A DNA stretch of 64,000 bases, from positions 124,001 to 188,000 of the forward strand of contig JAPYMA010003045.1 of assembly GCA_035041965.1 (NCBI GenBank), given 5' to 3'. The notes under the pieces were generated by a model. It was given only the letters and a program-made list of their open reading frames with translations, was not told where the DNA came from and ran no database searches. The stretch is from Anisakis pegreffii (Eukaryota; Nematoda; Chromadorea; Rhabditida; Anisakidae). Shown piece by piece: positions 25,346-37,066 of the stretch (positions are counted from its first letter, which is position 1; every line of letters starts with the position of its first letter). A program made the translations under genes and the position numbers.

Positions 25346-27531
25346 GAAGAGCTCCGATGACATATTACATTAATGGATGTATAGGCGTCTTTATTGTTTT
25401 TGACATGTACGAATGTTGAGGTACAGAATGAAATATGTTTCTGCTATGAAATAGTTTTTGAAATAGTTTATGCAATGTTTCTGCTCATCAGTTGTTTGCA
25501 ACAATTGAATAGCTGCGACATGAATGAATTTCGCTGAAAAACATTCACCTCGCTAAACGGAGATAAAATATTCAGCGATCTTCAATGCATCCAGTTGTTA
25601 ATTCAATTGATCAGCTACTAGAAGATAACATGGCCTGTCACCTCAACTTTGGATATTCCGGAACGAAACATGAAGCAGACCATCTATAATTCGCTACATT
25701 AGTGAAAAAACGTTCAGAATCTTCGAATTTGCCATTTGAAAGGATGCTCATTTTTTACCGGCTTTATGCTAAATTTCTATTTCCGTCAGATCCACACATT
25801 TCACATAATTGTCGATCTTTAAAATGTCAAACTATCACTCTTTTACCGATGTGATTGCATTCGTCAGAACCGATCATATTTAATCAGTTCACACTGTAAA
25901 CTTTTCTTATGCAGTTGACGAAAACTTTGAAAGAGATGACCAGAAGGCGTAGACCGCATAGCAATGTCGAAAAAGATCATATCAAAAATAAGAATATTGC
26001 GGCTTGATGGCATTATGGCATAAGAAACAATGACATTATGTAAAACTTGTTTCTGCCTAACCACCCCATAATAAACGCATTCTATACTCTTCTTAGTTTC
26101 GAAACTGGTGTTGGCGATCTTCTCGTTATCACCGGTTCAAATTTAATGGTCAGAATTCATTCCAATTCACGTGAATGACGATGACAATGAGTCACAAATC
26201 GAACTACCATATCATCGTTCTGGAATGGAACCTCAGTTTTTGACCGCCTTGGTTTAAGATCAATTCAAGCTGCGATTAGTGATGAGTACTGATGATCACA
26301 CGCGCAAATTGCGAGTATGAGCAGTTAACCGCGAATGCACTTTGTCGTGTGTAGTGATCGAACGATTGCAAATGCACTCGCCTCTCGAGTAGTGAGTGGA
26401 CAGCAGCCGCCGAAAAGTTCCGTTCGCGTTGTGAACAGTGTGTGAGCCACTGTAAGCAAAGTCGTGAGCAGCGAGTGGTGAGCAGCTCAGAAACCTCTAC
26501 TCATGCGTAAGCATTCTGTGAACACCTCTTCCCGAAAACACCCATCACTAGTTACGAACGAAGTATTCAGCATGTATTTATCTCGATCTACGACGACCAT
26601 TTCACTTTCATCGAAATTTAACAGATTTCCCGTCATACTGAGACGCATATCCTGCGTACAACAGGATTCTCGACAGAATTTTGATCGTTTTATAGCAGAC
26701 CCAGCGCAGTGGTTGGCATTTTTGTGTAATATAGCGTTTGTTAGTTTTTGTTGCTTATATTGATGGTTTCCTGGTATTTTCAGAGCCGAGTACGGTCGTG
26801 AGAGGTTATTTAAAGCGTGCGCAACGAAAACGAACAGATCTTCTCATTGGTAAGTAACTCGATTTATAGAGGCATTCTGTTCTTAGTTTCCGATCATGAT
26901 CTGAACTCCAGAAATAGCGCATTAGTGAAATCTTCCACACTTTCTGTCACTATGAGTCGTGTTCTCGCACTCCGAGCATCCCATTATCCGTTCGGTTGAC
27001 CTTCATTCCACCCTCGAATAATCTGCAGTGTGTCATTTCTCTTTACTGCGTTTAATACTCTATTCTTCTTATTCTTCATCATTCACTGTGCTATTGTTCG
27101 AAAAGAGTAAGGAAATCAAAAACTGATTCAGTGATTAGCAAGTTTATTATCAGGAATTCGCCGCTAGTATTAAGCTTAAATGGTTTTTATTAATCTGATC
27201 ATATCATTTTTATGAAATATATATTCTGAAAACATAACTGAACAGTTACCGATTATGAGGAGATATGAGAGAACAATTCAAGCTCAACCCACCAACGTTC
27301 TCAATTCCTTCCGCTTAAGATCCTCTAGATTTAAAGGGAGAATTCAACTCAATCATTTTTTGAGAAACACCATTCTAGACTATCACCAAAACTCGTTCTG
27401 TGAAGCATTGGGGCAAAATAGCAGAGCAAGTTTTCGCTGCACCTGAAATGCCAATTCCATGCCAAAGCCAATTATCACTAAAAATGAATGTAAATGAATT
27501 ATTTGAGGTGCCATTAGATAAATCGACAGAA
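25346..27531. other. 5' flank of the cysteine-rich gene, no gene assigned
   Basis: It contains GTGAGCAG-like short motifs near 26380-26490. ORFs at 26503-26763 and 27255-27446 are unsupported. The promoter of the gene starting at 27532 should be here but shows no recognisable element. Confidence 0.35.
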
Positions 27532-30500
27532 ATGAGAGCCTTGTCAGGCTTAGTACTGATCAATTTCATATGGGGATACACGAACCCTTTCATTGATGCT
27601 GATTATACAAACAACAAACGAAATTTGGACCGTCAAATCGGCGATTCAGTGATGATCAGAAATGCAGATCACTCATGGAGATGGCTATCACGAAGATCAG
27701 GTAAGCACGGAACATGTAATATTCAGCAAAGTCGCACCGAAATATTGACGTATGTGATTTTTGTCTAATCCTTCAGTGCGTTTCACGATTGTAATATATT
27801 CTGAGAAAATGAAATTGTGAGTTTTTGATTCAGTACTTCTAATTCATTTCTGAATTCAAGCAGTCACATTTCTGAATTTGTGACATTTCACACACATGCT
27901 ACCATTGAGTGATTCAAACACACGAAGAATAGTTTGCAGTCAAATGGCCGTCGATATTAACCAATGGCCTGAAACAGCCAACGTTCGCCCTAAATAATGA
28001 ATCGAATGTATCAAAACACATTCGTCGAAAACGATGTTCGTGTGGGTGTGCTGGTTGTGATAAACGTCCACTTCGTGCATGTTGCCAACCAGGTATGACT
28101 GCACATTTCATTGATATCTTGATTTAAAAAAATCCTGAAGCATGTTAAAAGACGATGCTATAATGAATATTCCATTTGTTTGATGACGCGAAACATTAAA
28201 TCAGAAGGACTAGCACGAGCATAAACTCCTCCTCCTAAGTTGCTTATTGCAAGCAACTTGACGGTTGGTGATCCTGAACAACTAAAAGTCGAATTCCTCA
28301 TTTCAGATTGCTGCTCAACAACACCATTACCACGGTTGTGCTGTCCAAGTCCTGAGGAGCCAAAATCATGCCATCCAACGACTTTCGCAGCCTGTTGTGC
28401 AGCTAACCCAGATTTTTGTGGGAAAACGCGGTTTAAAAATAAATCAAAATTCAGTCGAGATGGTCAAGATAGCATTAAGGGATTATTACATCCGGTAATT
28501 CCTTTACACCTCATTGAACTCATCTTGGTTCATGTGGCCAATGTTTCGGCCGAAATAATCTGTTCTGTTTGCGTTGACAGAGCAGATACTTTTAGAAATG
28601 TTGAGATTAATTTGATGTCATTCGGTTATTAGCGCGACATCAGTAATCATGTCTTCATGCACACTTGCAAAATTCTTCAGCGTTACTTTATGGACTACCT
28701 AATTCTCGTAAAGTGTTCGCAGAAGCGTCAAATCGGCCACATGAAATAATAAATGCATCAAGAACATCTTTCTTTTCAATTCTAATGTTTTCGTAGATCA
28801 TCAGAGCGCCATGCTGTCCTCCGTCAATCCCGATACTTTCGAAATCTCCAACGTTACCACCCCCATTACCGCCTCTTCCACCGGCCCGATGTTGTCCACC
28901 GCCAAAACCGCGAAAACCTCTACATGGTGAGTCATTCTGTTCATCCGAATAATCTATGCAATATTGCAGAATTTTTCACGTTCTGACGATATGCAGTGAA
29001 TTATTCTGAAATTTTAATTTCACGCTTTATTTCAATATGGCGAATTTTCATCTGAAAAATCAGTTGACACGCACAATGTCACTTTCAATCGAATGGCGAA
29101 CTTGCCGCGATTAAGCAGTTTTGCGCTACTGAAAATTCAATACGTTTTTTTTGAGTTTTCAACTATGCTCGGAGTGAATATGATGAAATTCTTACCCACA
29201 AACGGTTCTCATTTAGTCGAACACATGAGTCGGTCCAATCCAGTGAGCTAGAGAATGCAATCTTCATAAAACAGAACTGACCCGAACGTCACGATTTTAA
29301 TACACCGTGCAGTTACAAGACTTGATGATGATGTGCTAAAATGTCAGGTGGAATGAATTCGTGTGGACGACCAAATTGCTACAACCGTCCAATAATTTGC
29401 TGTCCCCAACAATCACCGTGCTGGCCACATCATACAAAACATCCCTCACCGCGCACATTAAGTCGCTGTGTTTCTCGTTCATCAGCGAAGCGCTGCTGCA
29501 ATTTCGTAACTCCTTGTCTCAGGTAACGCCTCTATATAAACAGGAACACTTTCAACAGCCATAATAATAATTTTCGTCCAGCCAGCAGCATATTTTAAAG
29601 CAATTTCACTCTCAACCACCTGACGATATTTCAAGAGTATCGGTGCCTTCAAGTGAGGTTTACCGCTGACTTGGAGCGGGGCTTATTCCAAGCTGAACTT
29701 AAGGCTTAGTCCTGAATTCCGGCTAAACTTTACCTCGCATTTAGGCTGAGATTCACTCCGTCAGTCGCTAGGGTACGCTTAGAGCTGATCGTTTATACGT
29801 TCACCGACGGGTTGGTAATCTGCTTCCACTGCTCCACATTTGACGGTTTTGCAAGCGTTCGATACAAACTATTTGCATGAATGAATGTGATTCGCCGAGG
29901 CCGTGTGCCTCATCCACTCACATAAACTCACCTTATATTGAAAAACCTTTTAACTGTCTTGATAAATTATTTGAGGTGGTAAATTCCCACAACTAGCTTC
30001 ACCAGAAAACCTTACGCCATAAGACTGTTTATCCACTTCATGACTCTGATAACAACCATTCCCTAAATGACTGTCTTTAATCAATGTGCGACTCGTAAAA
30101 TTGGCTTCGGCGAAAGATCGACGGCACAACGTCATTACTGTACATGAAAACCTTATTTTTTCCATGTAACAAGACTATTTGACCAGGAAATCAATTAGTC
30201 AACCTCAACGCACTCTCTATGGCGTTACTGTCATCCGGAATTTTGATAATGCGGTTATGATATCGTAATATGAGTGAATATGACGGTGATGTAGTACTTG
30301 ATTTTACTGGAACAATCGTCACGAACGTTATCAAACTTTTGAGCAAAAAGAATTTAAATCTTGCGCGGAACTCGTTAAAGAGCTCGATTTTGCAAATAGA
30401 CGACACGATCGATTAGTAAGTATGTTGAGTTGTCTTGGAGAGGAGCGAAAACTGAGCCAAAAAGAGCTGGAGATGAATGGAGTGTTTACGGAAATTGCAA

Positions 30501-33043
30501 TGTTTATCATCTCAGGCAAACACCTTTGGTTATGGGATTTGCATGGCTTGTCCACTGTTTTTATTGGTACTAGCATCAAAACGAGGAAATCGCTTGTTAA
30601 CGAAATGTGAATTTATCAGTCTATTCAGAGCATGTCCCGCATGTCCGTGCAGAAGACGATCACCACTTGGTAAACGAATAAATGGATCAAATATGCATTG
30701 CCAACCATGCTACGGTTAGTTTTGTTACTCTTTATCGCGAGCCTGTTTCCCGAAGGAAGTGCCAATATCATTATGAAGGATTCTATGTGTGCTCATTTCT
30801 TGCACTGATGAAGAAGCAACTTAGTGCTAAAATCTGCTGTGGTGACTCTCGATGTGTCGAAATCCACTGTGGAGATGTAGATTAAAGAAGAAAACGAAAC
30901 ATTTCGTGTGCGTTTTTAAGAACGCTAATCTCCATTTTAGCTGAAGGAGACACTGTTGGTAGGTCGATGAGCGAGATCGATGAACTCTTAAATCAGCATT
31001 TCAATTTGCCAGTCACCGCAGAAAATTCTGGAGTTTTTACAGCAAACGCTTCAGAACCACATTTCCTGTTCGGGAGAACTCACATGATGCGCCCTACGCA
31101 TGAATCGGTTCGTTTACTACTCTCAATCAAACTCTCCGAATACTTTGGAACCTGAATGAACTGATATAAACATAAGCATGAATTATCTGTACTCAGTTAA
31201 CAGCTTCTGCAGTTTTCACTTTCGAGCATCTTCTCTACTCAATGCATTGTCAGCTGATTTACGGAGTCTTTGCCGGGAAATTCTTGAACATAGCGAACTG
31301 ATGCTAAATATTTTCCTTGTGCAGGTACTTCCCTCAACAGCTGATTTTTCATACAAAATTGCAGTGGTAATGCCATATGTGAGAACACATTTTGAAATCA
31401 TATTGATAAATTTAGAGATCTTGAGAGGCAGTTCCAGAAGCTCCAAATTTATTATTTGCAATTCTTTTTGAGTATTTTTTCTCGAAGCACAACTTGTGCA
31501 AATTATGAAATTAAACGAACGAAACGTAATCTAAGTTGAAGAAGCATTTCTTTACGCTCTTTCATTAATCAAATTGAATATGTCGCATACATAACGCTTC
31601 GTCTTGTATGTACAGTTGCAAGCTTAGTTCGCAAACTTATTGGAATCATTTTGACGCGTTGTTCTCATGCAAATGAAGCCTCGATAGCACACTGCTCATG
31701 TGAATCAGCAATGGGAGTGAATCAAAATGTAATCCAAGCTCTCGATGCTGCAATTTCAAGACCCTCAAAACACTACGACGGCAAAGGGATTATTGAATCA
31801 TCAGATGAATTAGAGCATGAAATTGGTATAAATTTGTCACAACTGCGCACTTCTCTAAAATTGTGACCCAAATCTCAGATGTGCAAACTGTGTGACCACT
31901 CAGCACGAACTTTCATTGATTACGGAGTCATACATATGAAAATCGCTCATCGTGAAAGGGATGATGCCACGCATTATAAAAAGAGAATTGCAAATGCTTT
32001 TTTAATGCCTTCCATAGCCGGAATGCACTATCTTAAGGGGAATGTCGACGAGATCAATCTGCTCAAAAATACTGTTCAAATCAAACGGATAAAGCAAAAT
32101 ATTTCGCCCGCTGTCACTGAGGATCCCTTGAGGCGTGATTTTTACATTTTAATTTCACATTGCGGTAAAAACGGTATGTGCCAAACGACTAAAGGTATTC
32201 TGTTATAAGGAAATACCTAAGATAACAACTGAATAAGACAATCATGAGTGTCGGTGCACACTTTGTGAAGAAGTCTTGAGCTTTCTTTACTTATAATTGT
32301 GAGGAAGAAATCACGTTGAATACATTCGTTTCTCACGATCAGCAATCACCTGGCTCGCTCAGTCAAAGGAGGCGGAAACGAGGATACGATCACATGTTCC
32401 GTTCGAAAAGACAAGCTTATGACCAAGACGGAATGATAAACCTCCTAAATGTATTCGCATCACATCTCAAAGCCACTAACCGTATGGTTTTCTCACGTTT
32501 CACATCTCATAGACAGGCAACAAGAAAATTTGCATAGACCAAATGTGCCCATTTCAGATAGTTAGCATGGAATCGTTTTAAAGAATTTAAGTACACAAAT
32601 GAATTGATTTCGCAATAAAATAGTCATTTTTGTTCCAAGCTGAAAATGTACTTCTAGTTTACAGCTCGTTTTCTCTACCCGTTACCTTTCAATCAGTATG
32701 CCAATTCCGCATTTTAAAGCTGTCTGGTTAACACGAGCTAATTCTGCGAGTCATCGCACTGTACCTTTGGCAGTTTTTTGCAGCATTGGAATCGTTTTCA
32801 ATCCGCAATCGTGTTCCGCGTGGTGGCCGTGGTGGTAAAGCTTGCATTGATTATCCGGAATGTTTGCTGGCCAGGAATAGGCGTCGTAAACGACTCGCGA
32901 AACGACAGAAAGACTATCATGAAGCAGTTCGCAAATACGAAGTGGAACAAGTTCGTCAAAAACGGCAGTTCTTCGCACCCGATGAATTTACTGTACGTGC
33001 TAGAAATGCGTTTCTCTCAGTGCCCAAAATTAACGTCTTCTGA
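27532..33043 (+). CDS. Predicted secreted cysteine-doublet-rich protein, 7 exons, 365 residues
   Basis: Exons 27532-27700, 27940-28092, 28307-28430, 28805-28926, 29348-29522, 30620-30714 and 32784-33043 join in consistent phase (1098 nt). The N-terminus MRALSGLVLINFIWG is a plausible signal peptide, which is why this ATG was chosen although the frame is open further upstream. Then come about 34 cysteines, including eight CC doublets (ACCQPDCC, RLCCPSP, AACCAAN, APCCPPS, ARCCPPP, IICCPQQ, KRCCNF), proline-rich spacers, a tribasic site (HIRRKRCSCG) and a basic C-terminal tail (NRRRKRLAKRQK). I recognise no named family. The composition suggests an extracellular disulphide-crosslinked structural or matrix protein, possibly processed at basic sites; this is inference. 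Exon 4 needs the inner acceptor CATCAG at 28804. The join across the 2.1-kb last intron is the least certain step; an extra exon could be missing there. Confidence 0.7.
30967..32208 (+). pseudogene. Decayed ORF inside intron 6 of the cysteine-rich gene
   Basis: Protein-like reading frames line up in order. 30967-31155 begins MSEIDELLNQHFNLPVT. About 31216-31325 contains LNALSADLRSLCREILEH in another frame, bounded by good splice-like sites (CTGCAG and CAG/GTACTT). 31651-32208 is one frame broken only by a TGA at 31864-31866. The part after the TGA reads MCKLCDHSARTFIDYG... and DPLRRDFYILISHCG. I do not recognise the family. It could be a retroposed or decaying gene copy, or a real nested gene whose exon limits I have misjudged. 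Confidence 0.35.
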
Positions 33044-33049
33044 ACAATT

Positions 33050-33055
33050 AATAAA
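33050..33055 (+). terminator. Poly(A) signal of the cysteine-rich gene
   Basis: AATAAA begins 7 nt after the TGA at 33041-33043. This implies a very short 3' UTR, common in nematodes. Confidence 0.65.
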
Positions 33056-35529
33056 TGCTAAAGCCTGTCGCCACCAAAGACAGTCATACGACAGCTTCTG
33101 TAATGTAATGTAAGCATTTGGTTGAAGAACTGTGTTCCTTGCCCTCGATGGGTCACAGACATCATGCTTAGTCGAAAGAAACGGGACAATGAGGATGAAT
33201 CTGAAGGGCATCGTCGTGAGAGTAAATCAACGAAACCGTCGAATCTTTTCACTGAATCATCCAATCGCAAGGTTCTTCTTTTTCGAATCCTTCACTACAA
33301 ATATTTGAGTTCCTTACTTTTTATTGCTTCGCAAGTCAACTAACGAAAATCACAACCGAATGCCCAAAATCAACTCCATAATGAGAACCTACTGGATACT
33401 TTTTCATCATTTTCTTCAGAACCGCTGATCATTTGAACAAAAAAATTCTTCTCTCACAACATCGCTTTCAACCTAAAACAGAACCTGTTGCAGCTTATGT
33501 GTTATTCTGCATCATGGAAATTCGTCATTCAAAGGTTTTTGCGGAAATGAAACGAGGCGCTGAAGAAAACGATACAGCAATGATAATTGAAATGTTTATT
33601 TTCCAGACACGTTCGATGTCAGGATCGTCCACTCGTTGCGAAACATGTGATGTTAAAGCAAGCGCACGTCATCGTTCTAATAGAATGAAGATTTTTCCCA
33701 TTCGATCTCAGACATATCACTGTTAATTACCTTCTCTTTCATGAACAATTCATCATTTCGTTTAACTGACACATTGTAACGAATTCTGGGAAATTCCCCA
33801 TTACTTGAAACTGTGAATGAAAACCCATAAAGGGTTCTCTTGAATGCGGCAGTCCTTGTCAGCTGACGAATTCATTAAAAAAGAATAATTCTATTTGACT
33901 GCTCCCAAGTTCGGCATTGGATGTAAAACTTAAAGGAGAAGAGAGCTCGACGAATTATTTGCCAAGAGTCACAGTTGGGATTTTAAAAAACGCGTTCCGA
34001 ACAAAACTGTGGAACTGTCTACTCTAAAGACACAAATATAATCTTTCCTTTCCGTTCACTCGAACTCTGGCTCTATTTCGATTGAACAGGTTCTTTCACC
34101 GAGATTGCAGTACGGATAGACTGTATAATTGTAACTGCCACCACTTTCATGTTAATACTCCACTAACGTATAGCCACAAGACTAGAGACTGCGTGATTGC
34201 AATGAACACTCATCAGCATCTATAATATATTTCAGCAACGCCGTCCCTGTTCACATGGTGAATAACTGAAGTCGTTGAACGTCGATGGTATGAAAGACGT
34301 CCGAGGCCAGTCTTTCTGGTTTTCGTTCGCAGAACCGAATTCAGACAGCAATTATTCCTGGCCATGTAACTGATTCGACGAAATTGGCAGGAAGCATTTT
34401 TGACGAGTTGATGTTCCTTTTGAATAATGTTATGTGCAAAATGTCGGTGTACTGTCGTTGCACGCCTTCCCATAGCAAATGCACTGATATAAACAATCTT
34501 TTTTGGAATTTTCTTGATATTCATAGGCATCTGATATTCATCTAAAGTAATCCTTTTTTTAATTCATAAATTTTGTCGGGAAAGGACACCGTTACGCAGA
34601 ATTAGATTCAGTTTATTTTTCGCATGAATTGACAACATCCGCGAAACATTCTCTGTTCATACCGATGAAAATATTAACGCCAACGGAGAATCATCATTTA
34701 TAAGATAACATTTCTGCGATATTTCGAGCAAAAACGTTTATGAGTAACGACCATAATTTTCTTTTTTCTCACCTTTTCATCAATGCTTTTTATTATCGCT
34801 CACCTCCTCTCCGAGTGCTGTTCTATGTCAATCCCATTCTTTTCAGAATTTAGCATTTCGTTTCAAAAAGTTTCTTTTGCTTTGCAAAAATTAAAAAAAA
34901 TACTTCAGCGACATTCGTTGATCGAAACGAAAAAAAATCAATTTAGTTGACACGTGACATAAATTTTATTCCGTTGCTTCAAAAAATTGAAAGCGAAAGC
35001 AAAAAAAAACAAGGGAATGCTGCTCTACAGCGATTTCACAATATGAATGATTTGAGCGCTTTGTAATTACATATTTTACTGAAGAATTAATTTTGGTTTC
35101 ATGTGTATGAAAGAAAATTTGATTTTCTATATTGGTTTGTGGATAACTGATATAAATTGGTTGTTATTTATAAGTAATGATGCGAGTACAACGTAATAAT
35201 TATACAATAATACATTCATAAATTTGGTAATACATTCATAAATTTTGTCAGAATAGAACACCGTTGCTCATGTGAATGAGTATGGAAATCAGATTCAGTT
35301 TACTTTTCGCACGAAAGTATTAACGCCAATGGAGAGCCATCATTTATAACATAACAGTTCTCCGATATTTCGTAGGAGCTATCATAAGAGAGTTATTTCC
35401 AATAATCGACAGTAGCCTTGAGTCAAATAGGGAATTCAGCGCGAGAACGCGACCTCGCGAGATCGCGTTACGATTACGAAATGTACATCTGAACCCGTCA
35501 GGCTTTTTTCCTGAATAAGCAAATTCCCC
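33056..35529. other. Intergenic, only weak ORFs
   Basis: A minus-strand ORF at 34213-34530 (105 residues, starting MPMNIKKIPKKIVYISAF) and a plus-strand ORF at 33433-33726 (97 residues) have somewhat protein-like composition but no motif, signal peptide or partner exon. Neither is called. Confidence 0.3.
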
Positions 35530-35705
35530 GGAGGCGATCACGTCGGGGAATAACCCCTCCCCGCGTTCACCGACGGGGAGCGTTTCTGCTCAATTTTTTG
35601 ATAGAATTTCTATTTTTTAAGAATTTTCTTCTTTTTTAAGTAGTTTTTTTGAAAATTCCATTTCAGCATTTTCGATAGAATTTTCTCTCCTGATGTGCAC
35701 CTTTA
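35530..35705. repeat. Partial copy of the GC-rich hAT-like family
   Basis: CGTCGGGGAATAACCCCTCC, CGACGGGGAGCGTTTC and the following T-rich tail (CTCAATTTTTT... to TGTGCACCTTTA) are collinear with 55010-55150 inside the complete element at 54833-55493. Confidence 0.6.
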
Positions 35706-35821
35706 GGAGTGAATTGAAATCGTTCATCAGTGAGAGTGCGTTCACGACTACAGCTTTAAATGAATTGTTGCTACCGTTCAAAAATCTCACAATGTTGCTC
35801 GTACTAATTCACATTCACTGA

Positions 35822-36300
35822 AAAAACCAAGCATGAGTCAATATCAGTAAAAACAAGCACATGATTATCACCATTGATATTATTATCGTATCTTTATATC
35901 AAACAAAAAAAACAAGAACGATTCAATATCAATAAAATAAAACCAAGTGCGAATCAGTATCAATAAACTAAAAACAGCAACGTTGGTTTTATTTTATTTA
36001 CATCTCTATCTTATCACTTTTATCCTATCTTAATATCTCCACTATCGTATCAGTTTTACAATGACTCACGCCTCCAATGATCGAACACCTCAACATGAAA
36101 TTTTTGCTATCATTGTTTTGCATTCAATCAAGTTCGTTTGTTCGTCAACTCTCAACTCGACCAAACTCAAGTGTGTCCCCGTCCCGTTCTAATCTAAGGA
36201 CATCAATCAATCCCCTAACATCAGCAATATCCTACGTCAGCACTACTACAACGAAGTCAACCCCAAAAATTCTATTCACAATGATAAAATAATAACAAGA
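35822..36300. repeat. Degenerate about 30-bp repeats (TCAATATCAATAAAA) and AT-rich sequence
   Basis: Imperfect repetitions of AACAAG...ATTCAATATCAATAAAAT occur at about 35825-35990 and again near 36290. No gene is seen. Confidence 0.4.
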
Positions 36301-36374
36301 ACCAGTTATTATCAATGAAATAAAAAAATAGCACGAATCATCATCAGCGGTACTTCGCTGTTTTGACTTCGAAG

Positions 36375-36510
36375 GTTTAACGCGCCCCCCGTCGGGAAGA
36401 GAACTGGACGGTGAGTGGGGGACGTCCCCGAGAAAAAATTCGGGGAGCGGGTCGCCTGGAGGGAGTCCCCGCGTTCCCTGTCGGGAACCCCGTTCCCCGA
36501 TAAACACTTG
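36375..36510. mobile_element. GC-rich hAT-like fragment
   Basis: Blocks such as TCCCCGAGAAAAAATTCGGG and a right end GTTCCCCGATAAACACTT resemble the terminus of the element at 54833-55493 (GTTCCCCGACGAACACTA). The left end is not identifiable. Confidence 0.45.
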
Positions 36511-36764
36511 TTGATAGTGATATGAGAAGCAATTCGACAACAGTTACAAAGTATATATGATGTGTTGGCACGAGCATGACAAGGCTAAGATGTTTCAAAG
36601 GTGTTGATAGAAAAAAAGAGGATTTGCAATGCTTGTTTGATGGACTGGGCAAGAAATGGAAGAATAAGAAGAAGTTTTTATGTGTCAATTCGCATCCACA
36701 TCTATGTCTGAAAGCGTATGTAATGATCACCACTTTTCACTACCGAAACCACTGCTTCACAGCT

Positions 36765-37066
36765 CATCCGCATCGTTTTAAAACTCATCTGCACTGTAAT
36801 AAAACTCATCTTCGCTGTAATAAAACTCATCTGCACTGTAATAAAACTCATCTTCACTGTAATAAAACTCATCTGCACTGTAATGAAACTCATCTGCACT
36901 GTATTAAAACTCATCTGCATCGTTATGAAACTCATCTGCATCGTCATAAAACTCATCTGCATCGTTATGAAACTCATCTGCATCGTCATAAAACTCATCT
37001 GCATCGTTATGAAACTCATCTGCATCGTTATGAAACTCATCTGCATCGTCATAAAACTCATTTGCA
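36765..37066. repeat. 21-bp tandem repeat forming the ApoL-like C-terminus
   Basis: About 14 units of AAACTCATCTGCATCGTTATG and close variants. Units above 36904 have CATCGT/CATCGTCAT spacers. Units below it are mostly of the CACTGTAATA type, so there are two subfamilies. On the minus strand the repeat encodes the heptad (H/Y)(N/D)DADEF or YS(A/E)DEFY. It lies in the last exon and immediate 3' region of the ApoL-like gene. Confidence 0.85.

Noticed and set aside
27532..27700. N-terminus of a TMEM234-like membrane protein (LVLINFIWGYTNPFI)
   Set aside because: The resemblance is short. The exon joins in phase to the cysteine-rich exons, where the same stretch serves as a signal peptide, and no later TMEM234 segment follows.
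30682..30885. Terminal exon with CCGDSRCVEIHCGD for the cysteine-rich gene
   Set aside because: Cysteine-rich and tempting, but no acceptor gives the phase required after 30714; the 32784 exon fits better and has a poly(A) signal.
36765..37066. CRISPR-like regular 21-bp repeats
   Set aside because: Units abut with no unique spacers, in a eukaryotic gene; it is a plain tandem repeat.
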